Below are positions 11,197 through 21,100 of a stretch of 64,000 nucleotides of DNA, piece by piece. The notes beneath the pieces are model-generated. The model searched no databases. It saw only the letters and a program-made list of their open reading frames with translations, and had not been told where the DNA came from. Every line of letters starts with the position of its first letter. Position 1 is the stretch's first letter. The DNA is from Bufo bufo (lineage: Eukaryota; Chordata; Amphibia; Anura; Bufonidae). The stretch lies in assembly GCF_905171765.1 (NCBI RefSeq), contig NC_053390.1, forward strand, positions 508,265,444 through 508,329,443, in the 5' to 3' direction. The position numbers and the translations under genes were made by a program.

Positions 11197-11580
11197 ATGG
11201 AGGGGGCTGCTGTGCGAGGCTATATACTGGAGGGGGCTGCTGTGCGAGGCTATATACTGGAGGGGGCTGCTGTGAGAGGCTATATACTGGAGGGGGCTGC
11301 TGTGAGAGGCTATATACTGGAGGGGGGCTACTGTGCGAGGCTATATACTGGAGGGGGGCTGCTGTGCGAAGCTATATACTGGAGGGGGGCTGCTGTGCGA
11401 GGCTATATACTGGAGGGGGGCTGCTGTGCAAGGCTATATCCTGGAGGGGGCTGCTGTGCGTGATTATATGCTGGGGGGCTGCTGTGCAAGACTGTATACT
11501 GGGGGGGCTGCTGTGCGAGACTGTATACTGGGTGGGGCTGCTGTGTGTGACTGTATACTGGAGGGTGGCTAATGTGTGAA
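11197..11580 (+). repeat. Minisatellite forward arm, resumed
   Basis: About 13 more copies of the 6905-8220 unit, more divergent to the right (TGTGTGTGACTGTATACTGG). This shows that the array was continuous before the Penelope-like and Rex1 insertions. Confidence 0.9.
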
Positions 11581-11639
11581 TGTATTCTTACCCATAGTAA
11601 ACTAACTACACACACGACAAACCCCCCACCCCCCTCTTA

Positions 11640-11931
11640 GCATAATTCCACAAGACACTACCCCCCCTCCTTACAATCTTACATGGCAGCCCCCACCTCC
11701 ATACAATTTTATACAGCCCCCACCTCCATACAATTTTATGCAGCCCCCACCTCCATACAATTTCATGCAGCCCCCCTCCATACAATCTCACACAGCAGCC
11801 CCCCCCCCCATACAATCTCACACAGCAGCCCCCCCCCCCCCATACAATCTCACACAGCAGCCCCCCCCCCCATACAATCTCACACAGCAGCCCCCCCCCC
11901 CCCCATACAATCTCACACAGCAGCCCCCCTT
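11640..11931 (-). repeat. Minisatellite inverted arm, part 1
   Basis: Units of CCCCCATACAATCTCACACA then GCAG. The reverse complement (CTGCTGTGTGAGATTGTATG) aligns with the forward unit, so this is the same family in opposite orientation, now C-rich on the plus strand. Confidence 0.85.
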
Positions 11932-12284
11932 CCACAGACCTCCCAAGTGTCCCTATTTTGGAGGGACAGTCCCTCTTTTTGACCCAAGTCCCTCTTTGCT
12001 CCTTAAATGTTCCTCATTTTTGGTCTGAGGTATAGATTTGCATTATTACATTCAATATTGACCCAGAAAGTGTTTGTCTGGTTCCTCTCTGTATATTTGA
12101 CCCCACCCTGCATATTATTTCATTATTTGGGATTTTAGAAATTTCTATATTCACATTTTTTTTTAACCATTTCATAAGAGAAAACTGTTGACGTGTATAG
12201 ATATGCAGGAAAAATGGATCTTTCACGCAATGAACCATAAGTGTCCCTCTTTGGCCGTTCAAAAAGTTGGGAGGTATGCCTCCA
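11932..12284. repeat. hAT-like MITE in the minisatellite
   Basis: The ends read CAGACCTCCCAAG and CTTGGGAGG-type (as AAGTTGGGAGGTATG), a short inverted pair with CA/TG tips. The interior is noncoding. Flanks resemble each other (CCTTCCA and CCTCCA) but give no clean 8-bp duplication. hAT assignment is tentative. Confidence 0.55.
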
Positions 12285-13140
12285 TACAATCCCACACAGC
12301 AGACACCTCAGCATACAATCCCACACAGCAGACCCCCCCCCCCTCAGCATACAATCCCACACAGCAGACCCCCCCCAAACAATCTCACACAACAGACCCC
12401 CCCTCCATACAATCTCACACAACAGACCCCCCCTCCATACAATCTCACACAATAGACCCCCCCTCCATACAATCTCACACAACAGACCCCCCTCCATACA
12501 ATCTCACACAACAGACCTTCCCCCTCCATACAATCTCACACAACAGCCCCCCCCCCCCTCCATACAATCTCACACAACAGACCCCCCCCTCCATACAATC
12601 TCACACAGCAGCCCCCCTAGCATACAATCCCACACAGCAGCCCCCCTAGCATACAATCCCACACAGCAGCCCCCCTAGCATACAATCCCACACAGCAGCC
12701 CCCCTGGCATACAATCCCACACAGCAGCCCCCTTAGCATACAATCCCACACAGCAGCCCCCCTAGCATACAATCCCACACAGCAGCCCCTTACCCCTCCC
12801 TCAGCACACATACTCACACAGCAGCCCCCCTTCATACAGTCTCGCACAGCAACAGCCCCCCTCCATACAATCTCACACAACAGCCCCCCCCTCCACACAA
12901 TCTCACACAGCAGCAGCCCCCTCTCCATACGATCTCACACAACAGCCCCCCCTCCATACAATCTCACACAACAGCCCCCCCTCCATACAATCTCACACAA
13001 CAGCCCCCCTCTCCACACAATCTCACACAGCAGCAGCCCCCTCTCCATACAATCTCACACAACAGCCCCCTCTCCATACAATCTCACACAACAGCCCTTC
13101 CTCCATATAATGTCACGGAGAAGCCCCCCCCCCCCCCTTC
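12285..13140 (-). repeat. Minisatellite inverted arm, part 2
   Basis: About 30 further C-rich units (CATACAATCCCACACAGCAG and CTCCATACAATCTCACACAA variants). Long open frames on both strands come from the repeat and are not genes. Confidence 0.9.
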
Positions 13141-13782
13141 ATACAATTCTAGTTATCATTTCTCCCTGTCTGATATCTTCTACTGTACATGTAGAGGAGA
13201 AATCTGCCGGTTTTCTTGACTTCAATAAAAACTAATAGTTTTATGTTTTATCCAATTTTTTAAAATTAAAATTAATTTTTTTTAACCTATATCCGCTGGC
13301 GTTCTTGTAGCTGTGGATAGAGATCGGCACAGACTTCTACAATGACCACACTAAACCGCCTGCTGACCAGCATTTACTGCTACAAGGGACCTCCCTGCAT
13401 TGTACAATGCTTTAACCCCTTCCCGGCAACCCAACGTAAATATACAGTACATCAGCAGTTTGGTATTTAGAGATGGCGCCTGTGCGTGAGAACCATATGC
13501 CCGGGTGTCTGGTGTTTTAAATATAACAGATATGCACAATACCTAATAGTGAAAAACATTACTTATAGTCAGAAAAATACAATTAGCATAGATATGTGTA
13601 TATTATAATTAGAAAAAAACTGACCTCCTCATCATACCCCTTTATAGCCAGCCTAACATCTCCTAGTCTCCTCATCGGTCATAATAAAACTATTATGAAA
13701 GAGAGGAAATGAGACTAACATTGTGTAAAAATTAACATAGTGATCTGCAATCTCTGAATTAAAAAAAACAATTTGGGACTTT
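13141..13782. other. No gene seen; old repeat fragments
   Basis: Sequence includes a stretch near 13410 (TTTAACCCCTTCCCGGCAAC) that looks like a MITE end. I see no coding region, and the 62-codon minus frame here has no recognisable content. Confidence 0.4.
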
Positions 13783-14195
13783 TTTAAAGGGAGTCTTTCA
13801 CGCCGATTCACCCTATTAACCTAATTACAGTGTTATGTCCACGGCATCCCCCCTATTAAAACGGTGCTTACCGTTTGTTCCTTGCTATCATCGTTCTGCA
13901 GAAAAACACTTTTAATCCACATGTAAATTAGGCTGTGAAGGTGCCCAGGGGTGGCGTTACAACGGCCGGTGCCCAGGCCCCTAGGTCATTTTCATACGAA
14001 GTAACTCCCTCTCCGCCACGTCTGCCCGCCCTTAGTCTCTGCTCTAACCTCCCTCCTCCCGCCCGTAATCCCGCGCATGCGCCGATGAACGCGATATCGG
14101 CGCGTGCGCATTGAATGGCCACAGTCGGGCCGGGGCATCACAGTTTACCGTGCGCATGCCTTTCCTGCTCAATGAAGAAGGACAACTGGAATAGC
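13783..14195. repeat. Single arm of a TTAA-type MITE
   Basis: It begins TTTAAAGGGAGTCTTTCACG, the usual terminus of frog foldback elements, but the complementary right end is not seen before the Tc1 remnant. The interior has GCGCATGCGC-type palindromes near 14070-14160. Boundaries are approximate. Confidence 0.45.
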
Positions 14196-14199
14196 TGCA

Positions 14200-15425
14200 C
14201 TGATATTTTTATTTGCAGCTGTTCCAGTTCCCTAAACCTCCCTCCCCCACCATCTGCCTCACGCAGTGCAACACATCTCCGTCGCATAGAGTTGATCAGG
14301 TTGTTGATTGAGGCCTGTGGAATGTTGGTCCACTCCTCTTCAATAGCTGTGCGAAGTTGCAGAATATTGGCAGGAACTGGAACACGCTGTCGTATCCAGA
14401 GCATCCCAAACATGCTCAATGGGTGAAATGTCTGGTAAGTATGCTGGCCATGCAAGAACTGGGATGTTTTCAGCCTCCAGGAATTGTGTACAGAGCCTTG
14501 CAATATGGGGCCGTGCATTATCATGCTGCAACATGAGGTGATGGTCGTGGATGAATGGCACATTAATGGACCTCAGGATCTCATCACAATAAAATGCACC
14601 TGTGTTCGTTGTCCATAACATACGCCTGCCCATGCCATAACACCACCACCACCATGGGCCACTCGATCGACGCCACACACATCTGCCTTGGACAGTGAAA
14701 ACCGGGACTCATCCGTGAACAGAACGCCTCTCCAACGTGCCAGACACCATCGAATTTGAGCATTTGCCCACTCAAGCCGGTTATGACAATGAACTGCAGT
14801 CAGGTCCGGACCCCGATGAGGACAACGAGCATGCAGATGAGCTTCCCTGAGACGGTTTCTGACAGTTTGTGCAGAAATTCTTTGGTTATGCAAACCGATT
14901 GTTGCTGCAGCTGTCCAGGTCGGTGGTCTCAGATGATCATGTAGGTGAACATGCTGTATGTGGAGGTCCTGAGCTGGTGTGGTTACACGTGGTCTGCGGT
15001 TGTGAGGCCGGTTGGATGTACTGCCAAATTCTCTGAAACGCCTTTGGAGACGGCTTATAGTAGAGAAATGAGCACTCATTGCACAGGCAACAGCTCTGGT
15101 AGACATTCCTGCAGTCAGCATGCCAATTGCACGCTCCCTCAAACGTTGCGACATCTGTGGCATTGTGCTGTGTGGGCAGTCTAAGGCACACCTGTGCAGT
15201 ATTCATGCTGTCTAATCTGCACCTTGATATGACACACCTGTGAGGTAGGAAGGATTATCTCGACAAAGGAGAAGTGCTCACTAACACAGATTTAGACAGA
15301 TTTGTGAACAATATTTGAGAGTAATGGGTCTTTTGTGTATGTAGAAAATGTTTCAGATCTTTGAGTTCAGCTCATGCAAAATGGGAGCAAAACCGAATGT
15401 GTTGCGTTTATATTTTTGTTCAGTG
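14200..15425 (-). mobile_element. Tc1-like transposon, broken
   Basis: The 5' terminal inverted repeat is at the right, ending CAGTG at 15425 followed by TA (TTTATATTTTTGTTCAGTG). The left terminus is missing or replaced, so the element is 3'-truncated near 14200-14240. Confidence 0.8.
14235..15163 (-). pseudogene. Tc1 transposase, frameshifted with internal deletion
   Basis: DDE transposase that would cut and paste its own element. The N-terminal half (14573-15163) has the paired helix-turn-helix DNA-binding region with an RPHNRRPR linker, then [10 protein letters not shown] carrying the first catalytic Asp. The catalytic core continues in other frames: QHDNARPH (second Asp) and SPIEHVWDA (Glu). 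About 60-70 bp are missing around 14680, where the KADVCG block joins directly to VDRVAHGGGG, and further frame changes occur near 14410 and 14570. The native C-terminus is replaced after LREADGG. It is not functional. Confidence 0.85.
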
Positions 15426-15882
15426 TATATAGATAGAAGTACATTTTTAGCTAGTGTTCACTTTTTTAACACTGTAGTGAATTTTTATAGTACAGTTTTT
15501 GCACGCACGATCTGTGTGCATGCGTGTGTGCTGCAAAGCACCGATCAGTAGTGTGCTCATTTACATCTGCACATTTTTTTAGGTTTTGTTTTTTTACATT
15601 TTATTTTTTTTTGTGTGAAAAAAGAACTGCAGTTAGTGGTAGTTAGTTAGAGAGATATATATATTTAAGTTTCAGTGCATTTTGCAACCACTGAGCACCG
15701 ATCAGTAGTGTCCATTACTGATCGTGTCTGCTCAGTTTGCACTGCAAGGTTTTTTTTGTGCAGAAGACTTTTTTTTTTTCTAATTTATTACAAGCCCCTT
15801 CGCGTGTGAAAACACAACATGCACACCCCTCACACGAAATAAAGGTTTACACATTTCACACGTCGCACCCCAATAAAATAAA

Positions 15883-17233
15883 AATGGCCCGTCCATCCCA
15901 ACGAGTATACTCAGCTGAAGAGGCATACACCATGCTTGCCTCCGATACTGAATCTGCCAGTGAGGGAGAAGAGGATGCCACTTTCCTCTACTCCTCTACC
16001 CCCTCATCATTATCATCATCTGCTGATGAGAAACTCTCTAGAAGGCGCCCCAGGATAGCAGCAGAGGCAAACCCCCAGAGGGAACCCTTATGGAACCAAC
16101 CCCCTGACAATTATCAGCCCCACATTCCAGATTTTAAAGGGGCAGGTCCGGAATACAGATAGATAGTGCGGGCTTCACTGAACTAGATTTTTTTCAAAAT
16201 CTTCTTTGAAAATTTTGTAAATTTAATGGTGGCACAAACCAATTTATACGCCCGACAATTTATTGATCATAACCCTACATCGGCATACGCTAGACCCCTA
16301 GGTTGGACCCCAGTAAGTGAAGCAGAGATGAAGTTTTGGGGACACGTGCTGCATATGGGCGTTGTAAAAAAAACAAAAACGTTAGACAATATTGGAGTTC
16401 GGACATTTTCTACCAGACTCCAATCTACAGTTAGGCTACATGCACACGACCGTATGTGTTCTGCGGTCCGCAAATTGCGGATCCGCCTCAAAAAACTAAT
16501 TACATCCGTATGCCATCGTTTGTTTTTGGTTTTTTTTTGCGGATCCATTGTAATAATGCCTAAAACGGACATGTTCTATTTTTGTGCTATCCGCATTTTT
16601 TGTGGACCCATTGAAATGAATGGGTCCGCATCCTATCTGCAAAAAAACAGAACGGACACGGAAACAAAATACGTTCATGTGCATGAGGCCTAAGACCGAT
16701 TTGAGTCAATTAGGAAAATGCTAACTACGACAATGCACAGTGCCCACCTCAAAACGACCCAACGTTTGACCGTCTGTTCAAAGTTAGGCCTGTCATTGAC
16801 CACTTTAATACCAAGTTTGCTGAGGTGTACAACCCAGTTAAAAATATCAGTGTAGATGAGTCCCTATTACTCTTCAAATGGAGGATTAGATTCCGCCAGT
16901 ACCTGCCTAACAAACGGGCAAGGTATAGCATTAAAATATACAAACTTTGTGAGAGTAGCTCCGGATACACCCACAAGTTCCGAATTTCCGAAGGGAAAGA
17001 ATTCCGGATACAGCCCCCATCCTAGGAGTTAGTGGGAAGATCGTGTGGGACTTACTGCACCCACTGCTGGATACGGGCTACCACTTCTATGTGGGTAACT
17101 ATTATACCAGCATACCCCTATTCATGTCCCTAACTGCCAGAGGTACTGTGGCTTGCGGCACAGTACACAAAAATCCGAGAGGCCTCCCTAGATCCCTGGT
17201 AGGGCAACCATTGAGAAAGGGTGAAAGTAGGGC
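15883..17233 (+). pseudogene. piggyBac transposase, N-terminal part, broken
   Basis: The start MARPSQRVYSAEEAY with an acidic Ser/Glu-rich N-terminus is typical of frog piggyBac transposases. After 16160 the frame shifts; MVAQTNLYARQF and PTSAYARPLGWTPVSEAEMK follow at 16226. A MITE splits the gene at 16431-16692. It then continues with NISVDESLLLFKWR (holding a catalytic Asp), KIYKLCESSSGYT and VWDLLHPLLDTGYHFYVGNY, where the usual VDNYYT reads VGNYYT, so a conserved catalytic Asp is lost. It ends after RKGESRALQ where the LINE starts. There are several frameshifts, so no active enzyme. Confidence 0.88.
16431..16692. repeat. MITE family C inside piggyBac
   Basis: Starts TTAGGCTACATGCACACGAC and ends with the complement ATGTGCATGAGGCCTAA. 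It interrupts the transposase between its CAATCTACAG and GACCGATTTGAG blocks and has no coding capacity. Confidence 0.8.
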
Positions 17234-17621
17234 TCTCCAAGCATGTATTACAAGTCATCACGTCAATTGCTTCGGTCTGTACAGTACCATATCATTGTTT
17301 ACAAAACATATAGCGATTGACAGACAAATATTTCGGTATAAATAAACCCCAACAAGGTACTCCCCACCCCAAAACTAGAGACACTTGTTAGATGAAATAA
17401 GTGTGTAACATACGCCAAGGGACAAAATCCCCACTAATAGACAGAAGACCCAAAGTAAGGAGGATCATAAGCAGCAGCAGACTAACACTCCAGTCACTGA
17501 AGAGGATAGCAAGTAAGATCATGATAGATATCCTAAAACACCCGTTTAGTAGCTCACTAGGGACGCTTAGCAGAAACCCTGAGTCCACCATGAAGGGTCA
17601 ACCATGGGCTACATACACCAG
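17234..17621 (-). mobile_element. L1/Tx1-type LINE-1, 3' tail
   Basis: Reading on the minus strand from 22966 through the Gypsy-1 target site, the LINE reading frame ends shortly after the site, and this segment is its 3' untranslated tail. A hydrophobic 67-codon frame lies here (17388-17591), but I see no support for it as a gene. No poly-A tract marks the 3' end. Confidence 0.55.
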
Positions 17622-17626
17622 ATTTG
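17622..17626. repeat. Target-site duplication of Gypsy-1, left
   Basis: ATTTG, repeated exactly at 22961-22965. Confidence 0.95.
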
Positions 17627-18164
17627 TGTCACAGCCAGACAGCTGAGAAGCGCTCACAGGAGCTTCTCAGATCCTCCTCCTTGAATTTCTTTGTTTTGGT
17701 TTAGTTTCTCATCTCGTTAGTCTATCTCAGCTGTCATGCAGTTAGACTGATCGCTACCCTTTAAGTTCCTCCCCATAATGCAGTAGTGTGTGGCTGATAC
17801 AACTTCCTGGAGTGTGTGTGCATGCTGTTCCCAGTTCCCTGTTCCCAGTCGTCATTCGTCTGCAAGATAAGTGCTGTTTATGTATTTATGATTTTGTCTT
17901 TTCTGGATCCAGGTGACCCTGACTCCCTCCGTGTCAGTGTAGGGAGCCGGTGGTCGTGTCCCTTCACTATTGTAGGGTCTTCAGGTAATAGATAGCCGAG
18001 GAACGTGGATATGCGGCCATCCACCTTTGGGGTGTTCGCATAGGCTGAGCAGTGAGGGAGAGCGGCAGGTCTATTGCAGGGGTCTCCCTTTGTTGCTTAG
18101 TTGTGGATCCAGAGAGACATTGTTTATATGGTATTGTCTTGTTTCCCGTACACCATCCGTGACA
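17627..18164 (+). repeat. Gypsy-1 5' LTR
   Basis: 538 bp, TGTCACAGCC at the start and ATCCGTGACA at the end. TTTAAG at 17760-17765 is a plausible TATA-like box, 30 bp before GTGGCTGATA (17790-17799), the proposed RNA start. Compared by eye with the 3' LTR there are about six substitutions and two short insertions, so the insertion is recent. Confidence 0.95.
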
Positions 18165-18165
18165 T

Positions 18166-18175
18166 TATCAGCCGC
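18166..18175 (+). promoter_or_regulatory. Gypsy-1 putative self-priming site
   Basis: TATCAGCCGC begins one base after the LTR. It does not start with TGG as a tRNA primer site would. Its exact complement GCGGCTGATA occurs in the 3' LTR at 22572-22581 (5' LTR copy: GTGGCTGATA, one G:U-tolerant change), just 30 bp after a TATA-like box. That fits priming by the folded 5' end of the RNA, as known for Tf1 and sushi elements. Confidence 0.6.
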
Positions 18176-18191
18176 CAAAACCGTCTCAAGC

Positions 18192-21100
18192 ATGGATCCG
18201 GTTTCACTTTTGGCTGAACGCTTTCAGGGTCTTTCTTTGGAGGTAGCTGATCTCCGTAAGACTTTTTCTCAGTTTCAAGTGACCGGTTCAGCTTGCGTTC
18301 ATGGAGTTTGTGCTGAGCCTAAGATCTCGCTCCCGGATACGTTCTCCGGGGGTAGTGAGAATTTTGTGCGTTTTAGAGAGGCTTGCAAACTCCATTTTCG
18401 CCTTCTTCCCCATTCTTCTGGTGATGAAGAACGGAGGGTGGGGATCATTATATCGCTGCTCAGGGGTAACGCTCAGTCCTGGGCCTTTTCTCTGCCGGAG
18501 GGGGCACGGCCCCTTCGTTCAGTGGATGAATTCTTTTTAGCCCTGGGTCAGATATATGATGATCCGGATCGTATTGCTCTGGCTGAGTCTAGACTACGTC
18601 TGTTATGCCAGGGTAAACAATCCGCAGAGATATACTGTTCAGAATTTCGGAGATGGGCAGCAGATACGGGTTGGAATGATGCTGCACTCCGAAGTCAATT
18701 TTGCTATGGTCTTTCAGAGGGATTGAAAGATGCATTTGCCTTTCATGAAAGACCTACCTCCTTGGATTCTGCTATGTCTCAGGCTGTTCGTATTGACAGG
18801 TGTCTTAGAGAGAGAGGAGAGATCTCTCCTTCCTGTCATACTCAGTCCCGGGACAGTGCAGCGGTCTCATTCTGTGCACAGGGGTCTCAGTCGCTGTCAG
18901 CCCCTTCTGAGCAGGAGTCCATGCAGCTGGGGTTGATTGCCTCTGACAATAGAAGATTCAGCCCGCAGGGGAGGGTTTGTTTTTGTTGTGGAGGTATAAA
19001 TCATCTGGCAAATGTTTGTCCCTCTAGGAGATTCAGGCAGTTTTCTGGGAGTAATAAAGAGACAAAAAGGAAAAAATCTTTTAAAAATGTTCCGTCTGTT
19101 ACTATTGGCAGGGTTGAGGCGGAAATTGAAGGTTTTCCATTTGCTTGTAGTTCCCGTTTTGTCCTGCCTGCTAGGGTGGCGCTAGAGAGCAAGAGCATTT
19201 TTTGTGAGATTTTTGTGGATAGTGGAGCAGCTGTCAACCTCATTGATAATCAATTTGCAATAACTCATGGTTTCCAGGTATGCACTTTGGGAAAGGATAT
19301 TCCTGTTTTTGCTATTGATTCAGCTCCACTTTCTCAGAAATCATTAAAGGGCATAGTTCACAATATCCGTTTAATTGTGAGTGATGCTCATGTTGAGGAT
19401 GTGTCATGTTTCGTCCTTAGCGGTTTGCCTACTCCTCTAGTGTTGGGGCTACCCTGGCTCACTAAACATAACCCCACCATTGATTGGCAAGCGAGGCAAA
19501 TAAATGGTTGGAGTAACTTTTGGAGAGAGAATTGCCTCATAACATCTGTTTCTGAGGTTTCTACTAAGACTGTACCACCTTTCCTCTCTGAATTTTTGGA
19601 TGTCTTCTCTGAGAGTGGAGTTCAGGGTTTGCCTCCGCACAGGGAGTATGATTGCCCTATTAATCTCATCCCAGGCGCCAAGCTGCCTAAATCTCGTTTA
19701 TACAATCTCTCCCAACCTGAGAGGGTCGCTATGCGGGCTTATATCTCTGAGAGTCTGAGAAAAGGACACATACGACCCTCGAAGTCACCTGTTGCCGCTG
19801 GTTTTTTCTTTGTTAAGAAAAAAGATGGTTCTTTAAGACCTTGTCTGGATTTCAGGGAGCTGAACAGTATCACTATTCGTGATCCTTATCCGCTTCCTCT
19901 GATCCCGGACCTGTTTAACCAGGTTGTTGGGGCTAAAGTCTTTTCCAAATTAGACCTAAGAGGGGCATACAACCTGGTTAGGGTCAGAGAAGGAGACGAA
20001 TGGAAGACGGCTTTCAATACCCCTGAGGGCCATTTTGAGAATTTGGTTATGCCTTTTGGTTTGATGAATGCCCCAGCCGTTTTTCAGCATTTCGTCAACA
20101 GCATTTTTTATCATTTAATGGGAAAATTTGTATTAGTGTATTTGGATGACATTTTGATTTTTTCTCCTGATTTCAAGACTCATAAGGAACACTTACGTCA
20201 GGTCTTGCTCATCCTGCGGGAGAATAAATTATACGCGAAACTGGAAAAATGTGTGTTTGCGGTTCCAGAAATCCAATTTCTGGGGTTTCTTGTCTCCGCT
20301 TCTGGTTTTCGCATGGACCCCGAGAAGGTCCGCGCTGTGCTTGAGTGGGAGCTTCCTGAGAATCAGAAGGCGCTGATGCGTTTTTTGGGCTTTGCCAATT
20401 ATTACAGGAAATTTATTTTGAATTATTCCTCTGTTGTTAAACCACTCACTGATATGACCAGAAAAGGGGTAGATTTTTCTTCCTGGTCGGTAGAGGCGCG
20501 TAAGGCCTTTTCTAATATCAAGGAGAGTTTTGCTTCCGCTCCCATCCTAGTACAACCTGATATTTCGTTACCCTTCATAGTTGAGGTTGATGCTTCTGAG
20601 GTAGGGGTGGGTGCGGTCTTGTCTCAGGGTTCCTCTCCTGCCAAATGGCAACCGTGTGCCTTTTTCTCAAAGAAACTCTCCTCCGCAGAGAGAAATTATG
20701 ATGTGGGAGATAGGGAATTGTTGGCCATCAAGTTGGCTTTTGAGGAATGGCGCCATTGGCTAGAGGGAGCCAGACACCCTATTACCGTGTTTACTGACCA
20801 TAAAAATCTGGCCTACTTGGAGTCAGCCAAGCGTCTGAACCCGAGACAGGCCAGATGGTCTTTGTTCTTTTCAAGGTTTAATTTTGTTGTTACGTTCCGC
20901 CCTGGGGTTAAGAATGTGAAGGCAGATGCCCTGTCACGTTGTTTTCCGGGAGGTGGGAATTTTGAAGACCCGGGTCCCATTTTGGCTGAAGGTGTGGTGG
21001 TCTCTGCTCTTTTTCCTGAATTGGAGGCAGAGGTTCAGGCAGCCCAGTCAGAAGCTCCTGATCTTTGTCCTCCTGGGAGGTTGTTTGTGCCTCTCGCTTT

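Larger units (their letters stand above)
15426..17233 (+). mobile_element. piggyBac element, left part
   Basis: The 5' leader (15426-15882, A/T-rich, with repeated CACCGATCAGTAGTG at about 15539 and 15696) and the N-terminal two thirds of a piggyBac transposase. The element continues at 24806-25917 beyond an inserted LINE. About 120-140 residues of transposase between the halves are not found, so material was lost along with the insertion. Confidence 0.8.

Noticed and set aside
11606..12928. Proline/histidine-rich and Gly/Leu-rich frames on both strands
   Set aside because: By-products of the inverted minisatellite; opposite-strand frames mirror each other.
14115..14426. 103-codon plus-strand frame
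   Set aside because: Antisense to the Tc1 transposase remnant.
17388..17591. Hydrophobic 67-codon minus-strand frame
   Set aside because: It lies in the LINE-1 3' tail; there is no recognisable family, and hydrophobicity follows from the T-rich strand.
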